From assembly GCF_030124325.1 (NCBI RefSeq), contig NZ_JASKLR010000002.1, positions 498,528 through 562,527 of the forward strand: a stretch of 64,000 nt of DNA, in the 5' to 3' direction. The notes beneath the pieces were generated by a model. It did no database searches, had not been told where the DNA came from, and worked only from the letters and a program-made list of their open reading frames with translations. Positions 17,558 to 25,959 of the stretch are shown piece after piece; position 1 is the first letter of the stretch, and each line of letters opens with the position of its first letter. Source of the stretch: Sinorhizobium sp. 8-89. Lineage in GTDB: Bacteria; Pseudomonadota; Alphaproteobacteria; Rhizobiales; Rhizobiaceae. Both the position numbers and the translations under genes were made by a program.

Positions 17558-17699
17558 CCTATTGGCGGCAAGGCCGACGAAAGCGCGCTTGCCTGTCGAC
17601 TTCCGGCTCCACGGCCTCCACCCTGGCCTGGAGAGACGGACACTTCCGGGGGGGTGGGGGAAACAAGGCCGTATGGCTTCAAAGCAAAGGAACACGCAA

Positions 17700-18173
17700 A
17701 TGGCGAAGAATACGATTTGCCTCTGGTTCGACAACGACGCCGAGGCTGCCGCCCGCTTCTACTGCGAGGTCTTTCCTGACAGCATGGTGCATGCCGTGCA
17801 CCGTGCACCCAGCGACTACCCCTCCGGCAAGGAGGGCGACGTGTTGACGGTCGATTTCACGGTTGCGGGCATTCCCTGCATCGGCCTGAACGGCGGGCCA
17901 ATGTTCAAGCACAATGAAGCCTTCTCGTTCCAGATCGCCACCGACGATCAGGAAGAGACCGACCGCTACTGGAACGCCATCGTCGGCAACGGCGGCCAGG
18001 AGAGCGCATGCGGCTGGTGCAAGGACAAGTGGGGAATTTCCTGGCAAATCACGCCGCGCGTCCTGACTGAGGCGATGGCGGCGGGCGGCGCCGAGGCAAA
18101 GCGCGCATTCGATGCGATGATGGACATGAGAAAGATCGACGTCGCCGCGATCGAGGCGGCGCGGCGCGGCTGA
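17700..18173 (+). CDS. VOC/PhnB-like 3-demethylubiquinone methyltransferase-fold protein
   Basis: A 157-residue protein. It starts KNTICLWFDNDAEAAARFYCEVFPDS and ends WGISWQITPRVLTEAM, the signature of the PhnB/'3-demethylubiquinone-9 3-methyltransferase' domain, which is a VOC fold and usually not a methyltransferase. The conserved central GIPCIGLNGGPMFKHNEAFSF block is present. AAAGGAA precedes the ATG; another in-frame ATG lies nine codons earlier. Its role in substrate binding is unknown. Confidence 0.8.
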   Translation: MAKNTICLWFDNDAEAAARFYCEVFPDSMVHAVHRAPSDYPSGKEGDVLTVDFTVAGIPCIGLNGGPMFKHNEAFSFQIATDDQEETDRYWNAIVGNGGQESACGWCKDKWGISWQITPRVLTEAMAAGGAEAKRAFDAMMDMRKIDVAAIEAARRG

Positions 18174-18296
18174 CGCCCCGTCGTACGGTCCGGTTGCTGG
18201 CGGCATGGTTTGAACGCCAACCGACGGACAGTCAATGCGAGAGACCGCACCTCACGTGTGAGTATTGTTGAGAGTTGCATGCGCCGGCAGGCAAAC

Positions 18297-18335
18297 GGCC
18301 ACCTCTACAAAAGCGACGCTTTTGCCGAGGTGGCC
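18297..18335. terminator. Strong nested hairpin between converging genes
   Basis: A 9-bp outer stem (GGCCACCTC/GAGGTGGCC) encloses a 7-bp inner stem (CAAAAGC/GCTTTTG) around 3 bases. It lies between the converging VOC gene and carbonic anhydrase, so it may terminate either. No long T-run. Confidence 0.5.
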
Positions 18336-18370
18336 CTGCGGCCGTGAGGAGAAGCGCCCCCCGTCGTCGA

Positions 18371-19120
18371 TCAACTGGAGCTCAGAACGTAGCGGCGGTT
18401 GCCGGGAAGCGCCGGCCGTGCGTTCATGGAATAAAGCCCGGTGAACTTCTTGATATCGGCCGGGTCGACCTCGATCGGTTCAATCGCCACCATCCAGTCG
18501 ACGATCTCGCTGCAGGGAGGGGTGGTCAGCGATCCCTCATAGCTCCAATACTTCAGCGAGGAGGGCAAGAGGCCTTTCGGGTCGACGGCATCGAGCCGGG
18601 TTTCTTCGCCGGCGTTCTGCGGGAACTTCGCCGCGAGGCTCGCGAAGGTCGGGTTGGCCGCGCCGGGGACAAGGAAAACGCCGAGCACGCCGAGCGCGCC
18701 GGTCTCCGCGTTCTTGTGAACGAAATGCGCTTCCATCGGGAAGTTCTTGCCGTCGACAAGGTGTTCGCTGGGCGCGTGGAAGTGATATTGCACGAGATCA
18801 AAGGTCTTGTCGCCGCGGCGAAGCGTACCGCCGGCGGCCTTCACCTGGATCGTATGGCCATTGTTGAGGATCGTGCCGCCGCGCCTCCAGTCCGTCGCCA
18901 GATCGGGGATTTCGGCCTTGATCGCGCCGCGGATGTCGATCGGTGATTGCTGCGAGCCGGCCGAACAAGCATTGTTCTCAGTGCTCAAGGTACCCCAATG
19001 CTCGGGCCCCTCTTCGCCTTCATAGCCCCAGTGCACGCCCTCGGCCGCGTATGCCGTCTTGACGCAGAGCGGGCAGGCCGCAAGCAAGGCCAGGCCCCTG
19101 AGGAAATCACGCCTTTCCAT
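18371..19120 (-). CDS. Alpha-class carbonic anhydrase, Tat-exported
   Basis: A 249-residue protein. A twin-arginine signal (RRDFLRGLALL) is followed by the mature alpha-CA: HWGYEGEEGPEHWG, QSPIDI, the zinc site QYHFHAPSEH with EAHFVH, and the C-terminal YEGSLTTPPCSE. The two cysteines (in NNACSAGS and TPPCSE) fit the usual disulfide. The enzyme interconverts CO2 and bicarbonate in the periplasm. Length is typical. It reads opposite to its plus-strand neighbours and is a single gene. Confidence 0.92.
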   Translation of the reverse strand: MERRDFLRGLALLAACPLCVKTAYAAEGVHWGYEGEEGPEHWGTLSTENNACSAGSQQSPIDIRGAIKAEIPDLATDWRRGGTILNNGHTIQVKAAGGTLRRGDKTFDLVQYHFHAPSEHLVDGKNFPMEAHFVHKNAETGALGVLGVFLVPGAANPTFASLAAKFPQNAGEETRLDAVDPKGLLPSSLKYWSYEGSLTTPPCSEIVDWMVAIEPIEVDPADIKKFTGLYSMNARPALPGNRRYVLSSS

Positions 19121-19184
19121 TCATATTCCCTTTCGAATGATCACGAGCAGATCGCGCTCGGGGACGGGATGTTGTCCTCGATAC

Positions 19185-19220
19185 CTGTCCAACACCTGTC
19201 AGCTGTCCAACACCTGTCAG
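19185..19220. repeat. 18-bp exact tandem duplication
   Basis: CTGTCCAACACCTGTCAG occurs twice head to tail (19185-19202, 19203-19220), between the carbonic anhydrase start and the DUF6494 gene. A possible regulator-binding repeat or a replication slip. Confidence 0.7.
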
Positions 19221-19373
19221 AATGGCGCGCGATTTCAACCTTCGGCACGCCGGCGAGAAGCTCCGCTCTCCGCCGTGCGACAGACGCGCGATCCTCGCCA
19301 TTGTCAAAAGCGTAGCTTCCTTGACCCCTCGCCTTCCCTTACAATCCCCTTCCGGGCACAGAGGAGTTCCGCC

Positions 19374-19565
19374 ATGAGCGAAGACGCCTTCAACATGTCG
19401 ATCCGCAAATTCCTGAAGGAAGTCGGCGTCACCTCGCAGCGCAAGATCGAGGAGATGGTGCGCGAAGGCCAGACCGGCGGCAAGAAGCTGAAGGTTCGCA
19501 TGACGCTGACGGCGGAAGGCACCGACCTCAACCACGTGGTCGACGGCGAGATCGAACTTCCATAG
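19374..19565 (+). CDS. DUF6494-like small protein
   Basis: A 63-residue acidic/basic helical protein (MSEDAFNMSIRKFLKEVG..., ending GEIELP). It matches the DUF6494 pattern seen across proteobacteria; no function is known. A GAGGAG ribosome site precedes the ATG. Confidence 0.75.
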   Translation: MSEDAFNMSIRKFLKEVGVTSQRKIEEMVREGQTGGKKLKVRMTLTAEGTDLNHVVDGEIELP

Positions 19566-19628
19566 GAGGCATAATTTTTGCCCAGCCGTTACCCGAACCG
19601 GCTCCGCTGCCATGTCGCGGAGGGACCG

Positions 19629-20123
19629 TTAGCGGCGAGACCAGTATTCCTCGTGGAGTTTCGCCGCCTCGTCCGCAAGCATGGGGCCGACGACTTCCGT
19701 TGGGCGCTGACCGGCGGCGAACACGATGTGGCAGGGGAGATCAAGCGTCGGATTTTCCTGGCTGGCGCCGATCTGTTGCTTCATCTCTCTCTCGGAAAGG
19801 CCGAACACGACGCGCCCTATGCCTGCCCAATAGATCGCGCCCGAGCACATGGCGCATGGCTCCGCGGATGTGTACATCGTGCATCCGGCAAGAAAATCCA
19901 GATCATAGGCTTTGCCGGCGCGCGTGGCGAGAAGCCGCTCCGCGTGGGCCGTGCGGTCGCCACCTTCCGAACTGTAGCCATTGCATTGTTCCAGTAAAAC
20001 ATTGCCATCACGGTCGGCGAGAATTGAACCAAACGGGTGGTCTCCGCCTTCGCGCGAACGCCGCGCCACCTCGAAGGCCTTCCGCAAAAGTGACTTGTCA
20101 TAGGGCCGTTTGGTGCTTGCCAT
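19629..20123 (-). CDS. Nucleoside deaminase (cytidine/guanine deaminase superfamily)
   Basis: A 164-residue protein. The zinc site is complete: TAHAER (His and catalytic Glu) and EPCAMCSGAIYWAG (PCxxC), in the arrangement of TadA, guanine deaminase and related nucleoside deaminases. The N-terminal HPFGSILADRDGNVL fits the guanine-deaminase-like branch. It hydrolytically deaminates a base or nucleoside; the exact substrate cannot be told. Single gene on the minus strand, convergent with the small DUF6494 gene. Confidence 0.85.
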   Translation of the reverse strand: MASTKRPYDKSLLRKAFEVARRSREGGDHPFGSILADRDGNVLLEQCNGYSSEGGDRTAHAERLLATRAGKAYDLDFLAGCTMYTSAEPCAMCSGAIYWAGIGRVVFGLSEREMKQQIGASQENPTLDLPCHIVFAAGQRPTEVVGPMLADEAAKLHEEYWSRR

Positions 20124-20423
20124 TTTGTGAACTCCTGAGAATTATCGCAGTTCATTCACCATCAATGTTTCCGCTGACGGAGCGGGTAATTTCTCCGCCA
20201 AGCAGAAGTTGCCAGCTTCCCGGCAATACTTATCTGACATTCCCCGATGAACAGGCATCAAAGATCAATTTGATCCTTTTCGACTTGTCCAGCAACACCG
20301 ATCGAAGGTGCAAGCGCGTCAGAGAACGACCGGGGGACTGGCGGCAGTTGCTACCCGATTGCGCGTCATCACGGCGCGGGAGACGCCTCGCCCGCAGGCT
20401 CCCGCGACGCAACTAGGACAAGC
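20124..20423. other. Intergenic, one GC hairpin
   Basis: Three hundred bases between two minus-strand genes. An 8-bp stem (CGCGGGAG at 20375-20382 with its complement at 20399-20406) sits just after the stop of the upstream cupin gene and may be its terminator, though it lacks a T-run. No gene recognised. Confidence 0.4.
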
Positions 20424-20825
20424 TCACTCGACCGGAACGACGAGGGGCGTGCCCTTGTCGACGATGTAGGTCGCGAGTTCCGACGCCTTGCCGTTGCCGA
20501 CGTTCTTCGCCACATGGGCCACGCCGGCCGGGATGAACAGGGCCTCGCCGGCCTTCAGCGTCACGGGTGCCCTGCCCTCGAGCTGATACTCCAGCGAACC
20601 TTCGAGCACATAGGCGACCTCTTCGCCCGGATGGGAATGCTTGATCGAGACGGCGCCCGGTTCGAAGTCGACGCGCACCTGAAGGGTCTCGCGTCCGGGA
20701 ACGCCAAGATCGTTCTTGATAAGATCGGTGCGGTGGATTCCGGGCTGCTGGGCCGCGGCCCCGTCAAGCATCAATCCGCTGGCGACGATCAGCAGCGCAG
20801 CCGCGATGATCCGAGTCGTTTTCAT
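20424..20825 (-). CDS. Exported cupin protein
   Basis: A 133-residue protein with a signal peptide (RIIAAALLIVASGLMLDGAAA). The mature cupin has KHSHPGEEVAYVLEGSLEY (motif 1, two His and Glu) and LKAGEALFIPAGVAHVAKN (motif 2 His). Small exported cupins of this type are common in alphaproteobacteria, often with oxidoreductase genes, and their substrate is unknown. The ATG at 20825 was chosen since it begins the signal peptide. First in a run of minus-strand genes. Confidence 0.8.
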   Translation of the reverse strand: MKTTRIIAAALLIVASGLMLDGAAAQQPGIHRTDLIKNDLGVPGRETLQVRVDFEPGAVSIKHSHPGEEVAYVLEGSLEYQLEGRAPVTLKAGEALFIPAGVAHVAKNVGNGKASELATYIVDKGTPLVVPVE

Positions 20826-21107
20826 AAGCGTCGTCCTTCCATTTGTGTATGGCGATTGTTTCGGTCGAGCCTTCGTCTTCGAAGGAGCGTCGTCATTTGA
20901 GCGCAGGCGTGTAGTGCCGATGTGTCGGCCGGGCGGGACTTTTGTAAGCGGATGTAATCGCGGCAGCGACGGACACAGTGGAAGCCATGCCGATGTCCGC
21001 AGCACTGGGGCCGCGAAGTGCCAGGTGCAGCGTCACGGAGGCGGGCCCGGGCGCTTGGCTCGGTCCACCTGCTGCCTGTTCCCCAAAAAGGCCAAGCCGC
21101 CTGCCCC

Positions 21108-22043
21108 TCACGCGGCGGCTTCACGCGGCGTGAATTCGGCGGCGTGGAGCTTGACGAAATCGTGCACGCTGGTCGGCGCCTGGCCCGTGAGCCTGATGAG
21201 GTCGTCCGTCATGCGGTCGTAGCGCCCCTCGGCGTGAAGCTTCGACATCACGGAGAGGTGGCTTACAAGGTGATCCGGCACGCCGAGACCGCGCAGCGCC
21301 TCGACCCAGGCGTCGAGCGGCACGTTGCGATAGCTTATCTTGCGGCCGAGCGCTTCGGAGAACACCCGGGCATAGTGTTCGAGGTCCGCCGACTCGTAGC
21401 CGGTCAGATTGTAGACCTTGCCGATATGCGGCGCCGGATCGTCGAGGATCACGGATACGGCGCGCGCCACGTCGACGGCCGAGATCGGCGAGGTCTTGCC
21501 GGCGCCGAGCGGGACGGCCAGCTCGTCGCGCTGCTTGACGCCGGCGGCGGCGAGACGCAGGAAGAAGCCTTCGAGAAACACCGTCGGACGCACGGTCACG
21601 ACCGGCAGCCCCGACCAGGCCAAGGCCTGCTCCGCAAGCCAGTGCAGCTTGTGCTGCGGGCTGTCGGTGGTTTCGCTGATGCTCATCTGCGTCACCGTCA
21701 TCTGCGACATGTTCACGAATGCCTCGACACCGTGATGCCGCGCGACGGCGGCCGTATTGACCGTGGCTTCGAGATAGGACGGCGAAACGGACATGCCGAA
21801 GTAGATGCGGGAGACACCCTCGATCGCGCGGTGCATCGATTGAAGATCCGTCAGGTCTCCCTGCACGACTTCGGCACCGAGCCGGCGCAGGCCCTCGGCG
21901 CGCTCGTCCTCCCTGCGGACCAGCGCGCGCACCTTTCTGCCCTTGGCGAGCAGCATCTCCGTGACATTGCGGCCGATGGCGCCAAGGTCGCCAGCCGCTC
22001 CGGTCACCAGGATCGGTTTTTCGTTCGCGGATGTCGTCGTCAT
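21108..22043 (-). CDS. NmrA-type NAD(P)-binding reductase/epimerase-like protein
   Basis: A 311-residue protein. The Rossmann start ILVTGAAGDLGAIGRN binds NAD(P), followed by ALVRREDERAEGLRRLGAEVVQGDLTD, typical of the NmrA/atypical SDR branch, which often acts as a redox sensor or quinone/isoflavone reductase rather than a classical dehydrogenase. The catalytic YxxxK is absent or not clear. It follows the marR gene on the same strand by 170 bases, with a palindrome just before its start that MarR could bind. Confidence 0.82.
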   Translation of the reverse strand: MTTTSANEKPILVTGAAGDLGAIGRNVTEMLLAKGRKVRALVRREDERAEGLRRLGAEVVQGDLTDLQSMHRAIEGVSRIYFGMSVSPSYLEATVNTAAVARHHGVEAFVNMSQMTVTQMSISETTDSPQHKLHWLAEQALAWSGLPVVTVRPTVFLEGFFLRLAAAGVKQRDELAVPLGAGKTSPISAVDVARAVSVILDDPAPHIGKVYNLTGYESADLEHYARVFSEALGRKISYRNVPLDAWVEALRGLGVPDHLVSHLSVMSKLHAEGRYDRMTDDLIRLTGQAPTSVHDFVKLHAAEFTPREAAA

Positions 22044-22053
22044 GCCTAATTCC

Positions 22054-22075
22054 TTTCAATGACAATTGGTTGAAA
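22054..22075. promoter_or_regulatory. Candidate MarR operator before the NmrA gene
   Basis: TTTCAA-10 nt-TTGAAA is an inverted repeat about 10 bases upstream of the reductase ATG, with CAATTG in the middle. A second perfect palindrome, GTTGCATATGCAAC (22138-22151), lies further upstream. Both suit a MarR-type dimer. Confidence 0.45.
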
Positions 22076-22213
22076 GCGTTTGTTCAAACGATCCATCGGA
22101 TCCTGCGCTCACCGGCAGCGGTCTGCGCAACCCTTGCGTTGCATATGCAACATCTCGGTTGTGGCAATTCGCGCAACAGCGCGAAGCGGTTTTCGATCCG
22201 GATCTAAATGAGT

Positions 22214-22683
22214 TCAGGCACTTGCGAGTTCGTCGGGAGGAAGGCTGTTGGCCACGCCGACGATGGCTGCGACGCCCTCCTCGCCGAGCAGTCCCCTTGC
22301 CTTCTCCTGCGCCGCTCGCCACGCAGGCGCTGCAGAAACCAGGAGTTCCCTGCCCGCCTCCGATGTCACCACCGGCCGGCTCCGGCCGCCCGCTTCGGAA
22401 GCCACTTCCTCGACCCAGCCCTCCGTCAACAGCGGCGCGAGATTGCGCGTCAGCGTCGAGCGATCCTGATAGTTGGCGCGCCCGATCTCGGCACGGCTCG
22501 CCCCGCGAAGCTTCGCGATCAGCACCAGCAGCGAGAACTGCGAGGCGTTGACGCCATGCGGCCTGAGCGCCTGGTCGTAGATGCTGGTCACAACCGCGAT
22601 ATCCTTCGCGTCCGCGTCATCACGCAAGCGCGCGTGACCTCGCCTACGACGCCTGCAGCGGCCGCCTTGATCTCGGTGCTCAT
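22214..22683 (-). CDS. MarR-family regulator with an apparent one-base frameshift
   Basis: From 22627 onward (137 residues) the winged-helix MarR core is clear: SIYDQALRPHGVNASQFSLLVLIAKL, then the ANYQDRSTLTRNLAPLLTEGWVEE recognition helix and wing. The natural N-terminus is in another frame: an ATG at 22683, 8 bases after GGGGAG, reads MSTEIKAAAAGVVGEVTRA and then runs out of frame; one extra base near 22627 would join it to LRDDADAKD, giving a normal-length MarR (about 156 residues). Either the gene is frameshifted, there is a sequencing error, or translation starts at the poor TTG at 22627. It likely represses the neighbouring detoxification genes. Confidence 0.75.
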
Positions 22684-22740
22684 TATCATGGCTCCCCTAT
22701 GCTGCAATGCCCCCGCGACAGGGAAGGCCGATGTTCATGC

Positions 22741-22772
22741 ACCACCCGCGGGCCGCGCAGCCCGCGGGTGGT
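22741..22772. terminator. 13-bp perfect GC hairpin between VOC and marR genes
   Basis: ACCACCCGCGGGC (22741-22753) pairs perfectly with 22760-22772 across a 6-base loop, about 40 bases after the VOC gene stop on the minus strand. Likely a transcription end or pause; no T-run follows. Confidence 0.5.
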
Positions 22773-22813
22773 GACTGCGGCTCACCTCGGCGAACCGCCG
22801 CGGCCGTTGCTCA

Positions 22814-23440
22814 TCATGTGGCGGCCGCGCCGCTCTGCTCCCGGATCATGTAGTCGGCGTACCAGGCCGGCCAGTCCTCGTCGCGGTGGCCGAGCTGCTT
22901 TTCGTATTCACCGTGCGCGGCCTCCGCGCGGCGGAAGGCATTGGCGAGATCGGTGGCCGAGGCGAATGTCGTGGCGCCCGGGTCGACGCGTCCGGGGAAG
23001 CGCGTCGTGACCTCCTGCAACAGCCAGCTGTTGCCGTCCGGATCGCTGAACGTGGCGTAGGAGAAGTAGCTGCGCCGCTCCGGATCCGGCCCTCTCGTCG
23101 CCGGCTGTCCCGGACCGGCCCGGTGGAAGATTTCGCTCACCTCGGCGCCGCGGTCGATGAGTTCGGCGCGCGCCGCCTCGATATCCGGGACGACGAGATA
23201 CATACCGCTTGCCGAGCCGGGCGCGGCCGACGTGATGCCCTTGCCGAAGTGGATCGAAGCGGGCGAGCCCGGAGGGGTGAACTGCACGACGCGGAACGTC
23301 TCGCCGACGACGAAGTCGGCGTCGAGCCTCCAGCCGAGGTCGCTGTAAAAGCGTTTCGAGCGGTCGACGTCGGAAACGGGTATGACGATGGCCTCGAGCT
23401 TGAAGTCCACGGTTCTCTCGCTGCTGGTCTCAGTTGTCAT
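22814..23440 (-). CDS. VOC-family protein with C-terminal extension
   Basis: A 208-residue protein. A VOC module (IVIPVSDVDRSKRFYSDLGWRLDADFVVG ... FSDPDGNSWLLQEV) is followed by about 60 residues ending in HRDEDWPAWYADYMIREQSG, a segment common to a stand-alone family of glyoxalase-like proteins. The start at 23440 has GGAG upstream; earlier in-frame codons encode an unrelated, low-quality stretch. It follows an epoxide hydrolase gene on the same strand by 91 bases and probably belongs with the epoxide-handling group. Confidence 0.8.
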   Translation of the reverse strand: MTTETSSERTVDFKLEAIVIPVSDVDRSKRFYSDLGWRLDADFVVGETFRVVQFTPPGSPASIHFGKGITSAAPGSASGMYLVVPDIEAARAELIDRGAEVSEIFHRAGPGQPATRGPDPERRSYFSYATFSDPDGNSWLLQEVTTRFPGRVDPGATTFASATDLANAFRRAEAAHGEYEKQLGHRDEDWPAWYADYMIREQSGAAAT

Positions 23441-23531
23441 GGTTTTTCTCCTTGAATTTGGAAGGGCGGCGGCGAGTACGCACACGCGCGCGCCCCTGCT
23501 TTTCTCAACTCGTGTTTTTCTCAACTCGCGT

Positions 23532-24869
23532 TCAAATCGACTTACGCAACGACCTGAATCCGGCTCGGATCTCCTCCGCGAAGACCTCCGGCTGTTCCCA
23601 GGCGGCAAAGTGTCCGCCCTTGTCGAGCCGGTTGTAATGAATGAGCTTGGGAAACGCTTTTTCTGCCCAGGAACGCGGTGCTTGGTAAAGTTCGTCCGGA
23701 AAAGCACTAACAGCGACCGGTATCGTAACACCCTTCGGAGCAAAGAAGGCGAACTTGTTTTCCCAATAGAGACGCGCCGAGGACACCGCCGTGTTTGTCA
23801 GCCAATAGAGCGTGATGTTGTCGAGCACGTCGTCTCGCGTGAGGCCCTCGCGCTCGCCATCGAAGACGCGGGCGATCAGGGCATAGCTGCGCGCATCGTG
23901 GTCGAGGATCCAGCCGGCGAGCCCGACTGGCGAGTCCTCGATTGCGTAGAGCGTCTGCGGGCGCTTGCTCATCTCCTGAGCGTAGGCGAGCCCGTTCTTG
24001 TAGAAGAAGTCGAGCTGTTCATAGGCCTGTCGCTCCTCCGGGGAGAGTCCGTTGGGCGGCGGACCGCCGGCGTCGAGCGCCTTCTGGATTTCGTCCGGCA
24101 CAGTTGCCGGCATGTTGGTGTGAATGCCGATGAGCTCCGGCGGCGCCTGGGCGGCCATCTGCTCGGTTACCGCATCACCCCAATCGCCGCCCTGTGCGAC
24201 AAAGCCGGTGTAGCCCAGGCGCTTCATCAGCACCGTCCAGGCGCGTGCGATCCGCGCAGGATCCCAGCCAAGCTCGTCAGGCTTCCCGGAGAACCCGTAG
24301 CCGGGCAGCGACGGAATGACGATGTCGAAGGCATCCGCTTCGCTGCCGCCATGGGCCGTCGGGTTCGTCAGCGGATCGATGATCTTCAACTGCTCGATGA
24401 CCGAACCCGGCCACCCGTGCGTGACGATCAGCGGCATCGCGTTCTTGTGCTTCGAACGCACGTGAATGAAATGGATGTCGACCCCGTCGATGTTGGTGAC
24501 GAACTGCGGCAGGGCATTGAGTCTCGCTTCGACCTTGCGCCAGTCGTAGTCCGTCGCCCAATATTTTGCGAGCTTCTCCATGGTGTCGAGCTGCACGCCC
24601 TGGGTAGCATCCCACACCAGTTGCCGCCCCGGCCACTTGGTTGCCGCGATGCGCCGCCTGAGGTCGGCAAGGGCCTCGTCGGACGCACGGAACTGGAACG
24701 GACGAATGGATTCGTCGAAAGCCGGTTTGGCTGCAGCCGCAACGGTCGCGACGGGCGACGTCGTTCCGGCATAGGCGGCAGCCGGGGGAAGAAGGATTGC
24801 CATCGCTCCGGCCAAGACGGTGGCCGCAAGATGATGGCGTTTGCCGATCAGCGAAAAGACTCCGGGCAT
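23532..24869 (-). CDS. Epoxide hydrolase (alpha/beta hydrolase), exported
   Basis: A 445-residue protein with a signal peptide ([20 protein letters not shown]) and an epoxide hydrolase N-terminal domain ([20 protein letters not shown]). The alpha/beta core has [10 protein letters not shown] (HGWPG oxyanion region), QGGDWGDAV with the Asp nucleophile, and a C-terminal [11 protein letters not shown] that supplies the catalytic His. Epoxide hydrolases open epoxides to diols. The ATG at 24869 was preferred because AGGAG lies 8 bases upstream. A close relative lies 1.1 kb away beyond an SDR gene. Confidence 0.88.
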   Translation of the reverse strand: MPGVFSLIGKRHHLAATVLAGAMAILLPPAAAYAGTTSPVATVAAAAKPAFDESIRPFQFRASDEALADLRRRIAATKWPGRQLVWDATQGVQLDTMEKLAKYWATDYDWRKVEARLNALPQFVTNIDGVDIHFIHVRSKHKNAMPLIVTHGWPGSVIEQLKIIDPLTNPTAHGGSEADAFDIVIPSLPGYGFSGKPDELGWDPARIARAWTVLMKRLGYTGFVAQGGDWGDAVTEQMAAQAPPELIGIHTNMPATVPDEIQKALDAGGPPPNGLSPEERQAYEQLDFFYKNGLAYAQEMSKRPQTLYAIEDSPVGLAGWILDHDARSYALIARVFDGEREGLTRDDVLDNITLYWLTNTAVSSARLYWENKFAFFAPKGVTIPVAVSAFPDELYQAPRSWAEKAFPKLIHYNRLDKGGHFAAWEQPEVFAEEIRAGFRSLRKSI

Positions 24870-24892
24870 GATCATTCTCCTGTTCCGTGAGG

Positions 24893-24948
24893 GCCGGCGG
24901 CACGCCGCCGACATGCTCTGTGGGGGGGGCCGGCGGCGTGCCGCCGGC
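24893..24948. repeat. 18-bp perfect GC-rich inverted repeat
   Basis: GCCGGCGGCACGCCGCCG (24893-24910) pairs with 24931-24948 over a 20-base loop, in the 115-base gap between the SDR stop and the epoxide hydrolase start. It may stabilise or attenuate the transcript. Confidence 0.65.
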
Positions 24949-24984
24949 GGGGCTCCTGCCATTCGAAGGCGTGGGCCGCGGGGG

Positions 24985-25785
24985 TCAGCCCACGGTCAGA
25001 TACCGCGCGGCGGGCACGCTCAAGGAGAGGTTCGGCATGAGCTTCTGGCGCGCCGCCTCGTAGGCTTCCCAATCGCCTGCGTCCGGCAGCGAGGGAATGG
25101 TGATCCGCTCGCCGAGATCGAAGCCGGCAAGCGCGGCGTCCACCATGTCCTCGGCGCGCATGACGATCTCGCTCGGCACATGCTCCAAGGGCGTACCGGC
25201 GAGGCCCCAGAAATCGGTTGCCGTCGCGCCCGGAAGCACGGCCTGGATGCGGATGTCCGTGTCGGCCAACTCCTTCTGCAGCGACAGGGTGAAGGCGAGC
25301 ACGAAGGCCTTTGATCCGCCGTAGACGCCGTTCAGCACTTCCGGCGCGATGCCGACGATCGAAGCGATGTTGATGATGGTGCCGACGCCACGCGCCACGA
25401 AGGCCGGCACCGCGGCGTAGCTCAGCCGTGTCAGCGCGGTGACGTTCAGCGTGATCATCTCCTCCATCTTGTCGACATCGGAGGCGATGAGCGGCCCGGT
25501 CGCGCCGACGCCGGCATTGTTGACCAGCATGGTGATGCTGGCGTCCGTCCGAAGCACCGTCTCGATGCGGGCGAGATCGGCCCGGTCGCCGAGGTCCGCC
25601 GCAACCACCTCGATCGAGCGGCCGGTCTCGTCGCTGAGGCGCTTGGCCACTTCATCGAGGCGTGCCTTGTTGCGGGCGACCAGGATCAGGTCATAGCCCC
25701 TGCGCGCCAGGCGATCGGCATAGATCGCACCAATGCCAGAGGAAGCGCCGGTGATCAGCGCGGTACCTTTCGAGTTCTGGGTCAT
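24985..25785 (-). CDS. Classical short-chain dehydrogenase/reductase
   Basis: A 266-residue SDR. It begins [22 protein letters not shown] (TGxxxGIG cofactor loop), has NNAG (about residue 90) and the YGGSK active-site YxxxK, with Ser in NIASIVG. The basic residues after strand 2 (VARNKARL) suggest NADP(H). It lies between two epoxide hydrolase genes on the same strand, a placement consistent with oxidising or reducing a ketone or alcohol made from an epoxide. GGAG precedes the ATG by 6 bases. Confidence 0.87.
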   Translation of the reverse strand: MTQNSKGTALITGASSGIGAIYADRLARRGYDLILVARNKARLDEVAKRLSDETGRSIEVVAADLGDRADLARIETVLRTDASITMLVNNAGVGATGPLIASDVDKMEEMITLNVTALTRLSYAAVPAFVARGVGTIINIASIVGIAPEVLNGVYGGSKAFVLAFTLSLQKELADTDIRIQAVLPGATATDFWGLAGTPLEHVPSEIVMRAEDMVDAALAGFDLGERITIPSLPDAGDWEAYEAARQKLMPNLSLSVPAARYLTVG

Positions 25786-25959
25786 GACAGGCTCCATTTG
25801 GTTGAACTGCTTCGATACTAGGGCGAAGCGCTTGTGTCTCAAATGTCGTATATGCAGCGATTTAGGACATGAACCGCTGCCGGCACGGCTCTTGCACTTC
25901 CGAGGGTGAGGACGCGGACGTCAGGAGGGCCCGTCCGCGTCCTCCGGGAGCGCCGCGCC

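Noticed and set aside
21018..22049. 343-codon plus-strand frame over the NmrA gene
   Set aside because: Shadow of the real minus-strand gene; Arg/His-rich composition.
23382..24890. 502-codon plus-strand frame over the epoxide hydrolase
   Set aside because: Antisense; the opposite strand has a clear enzyme.
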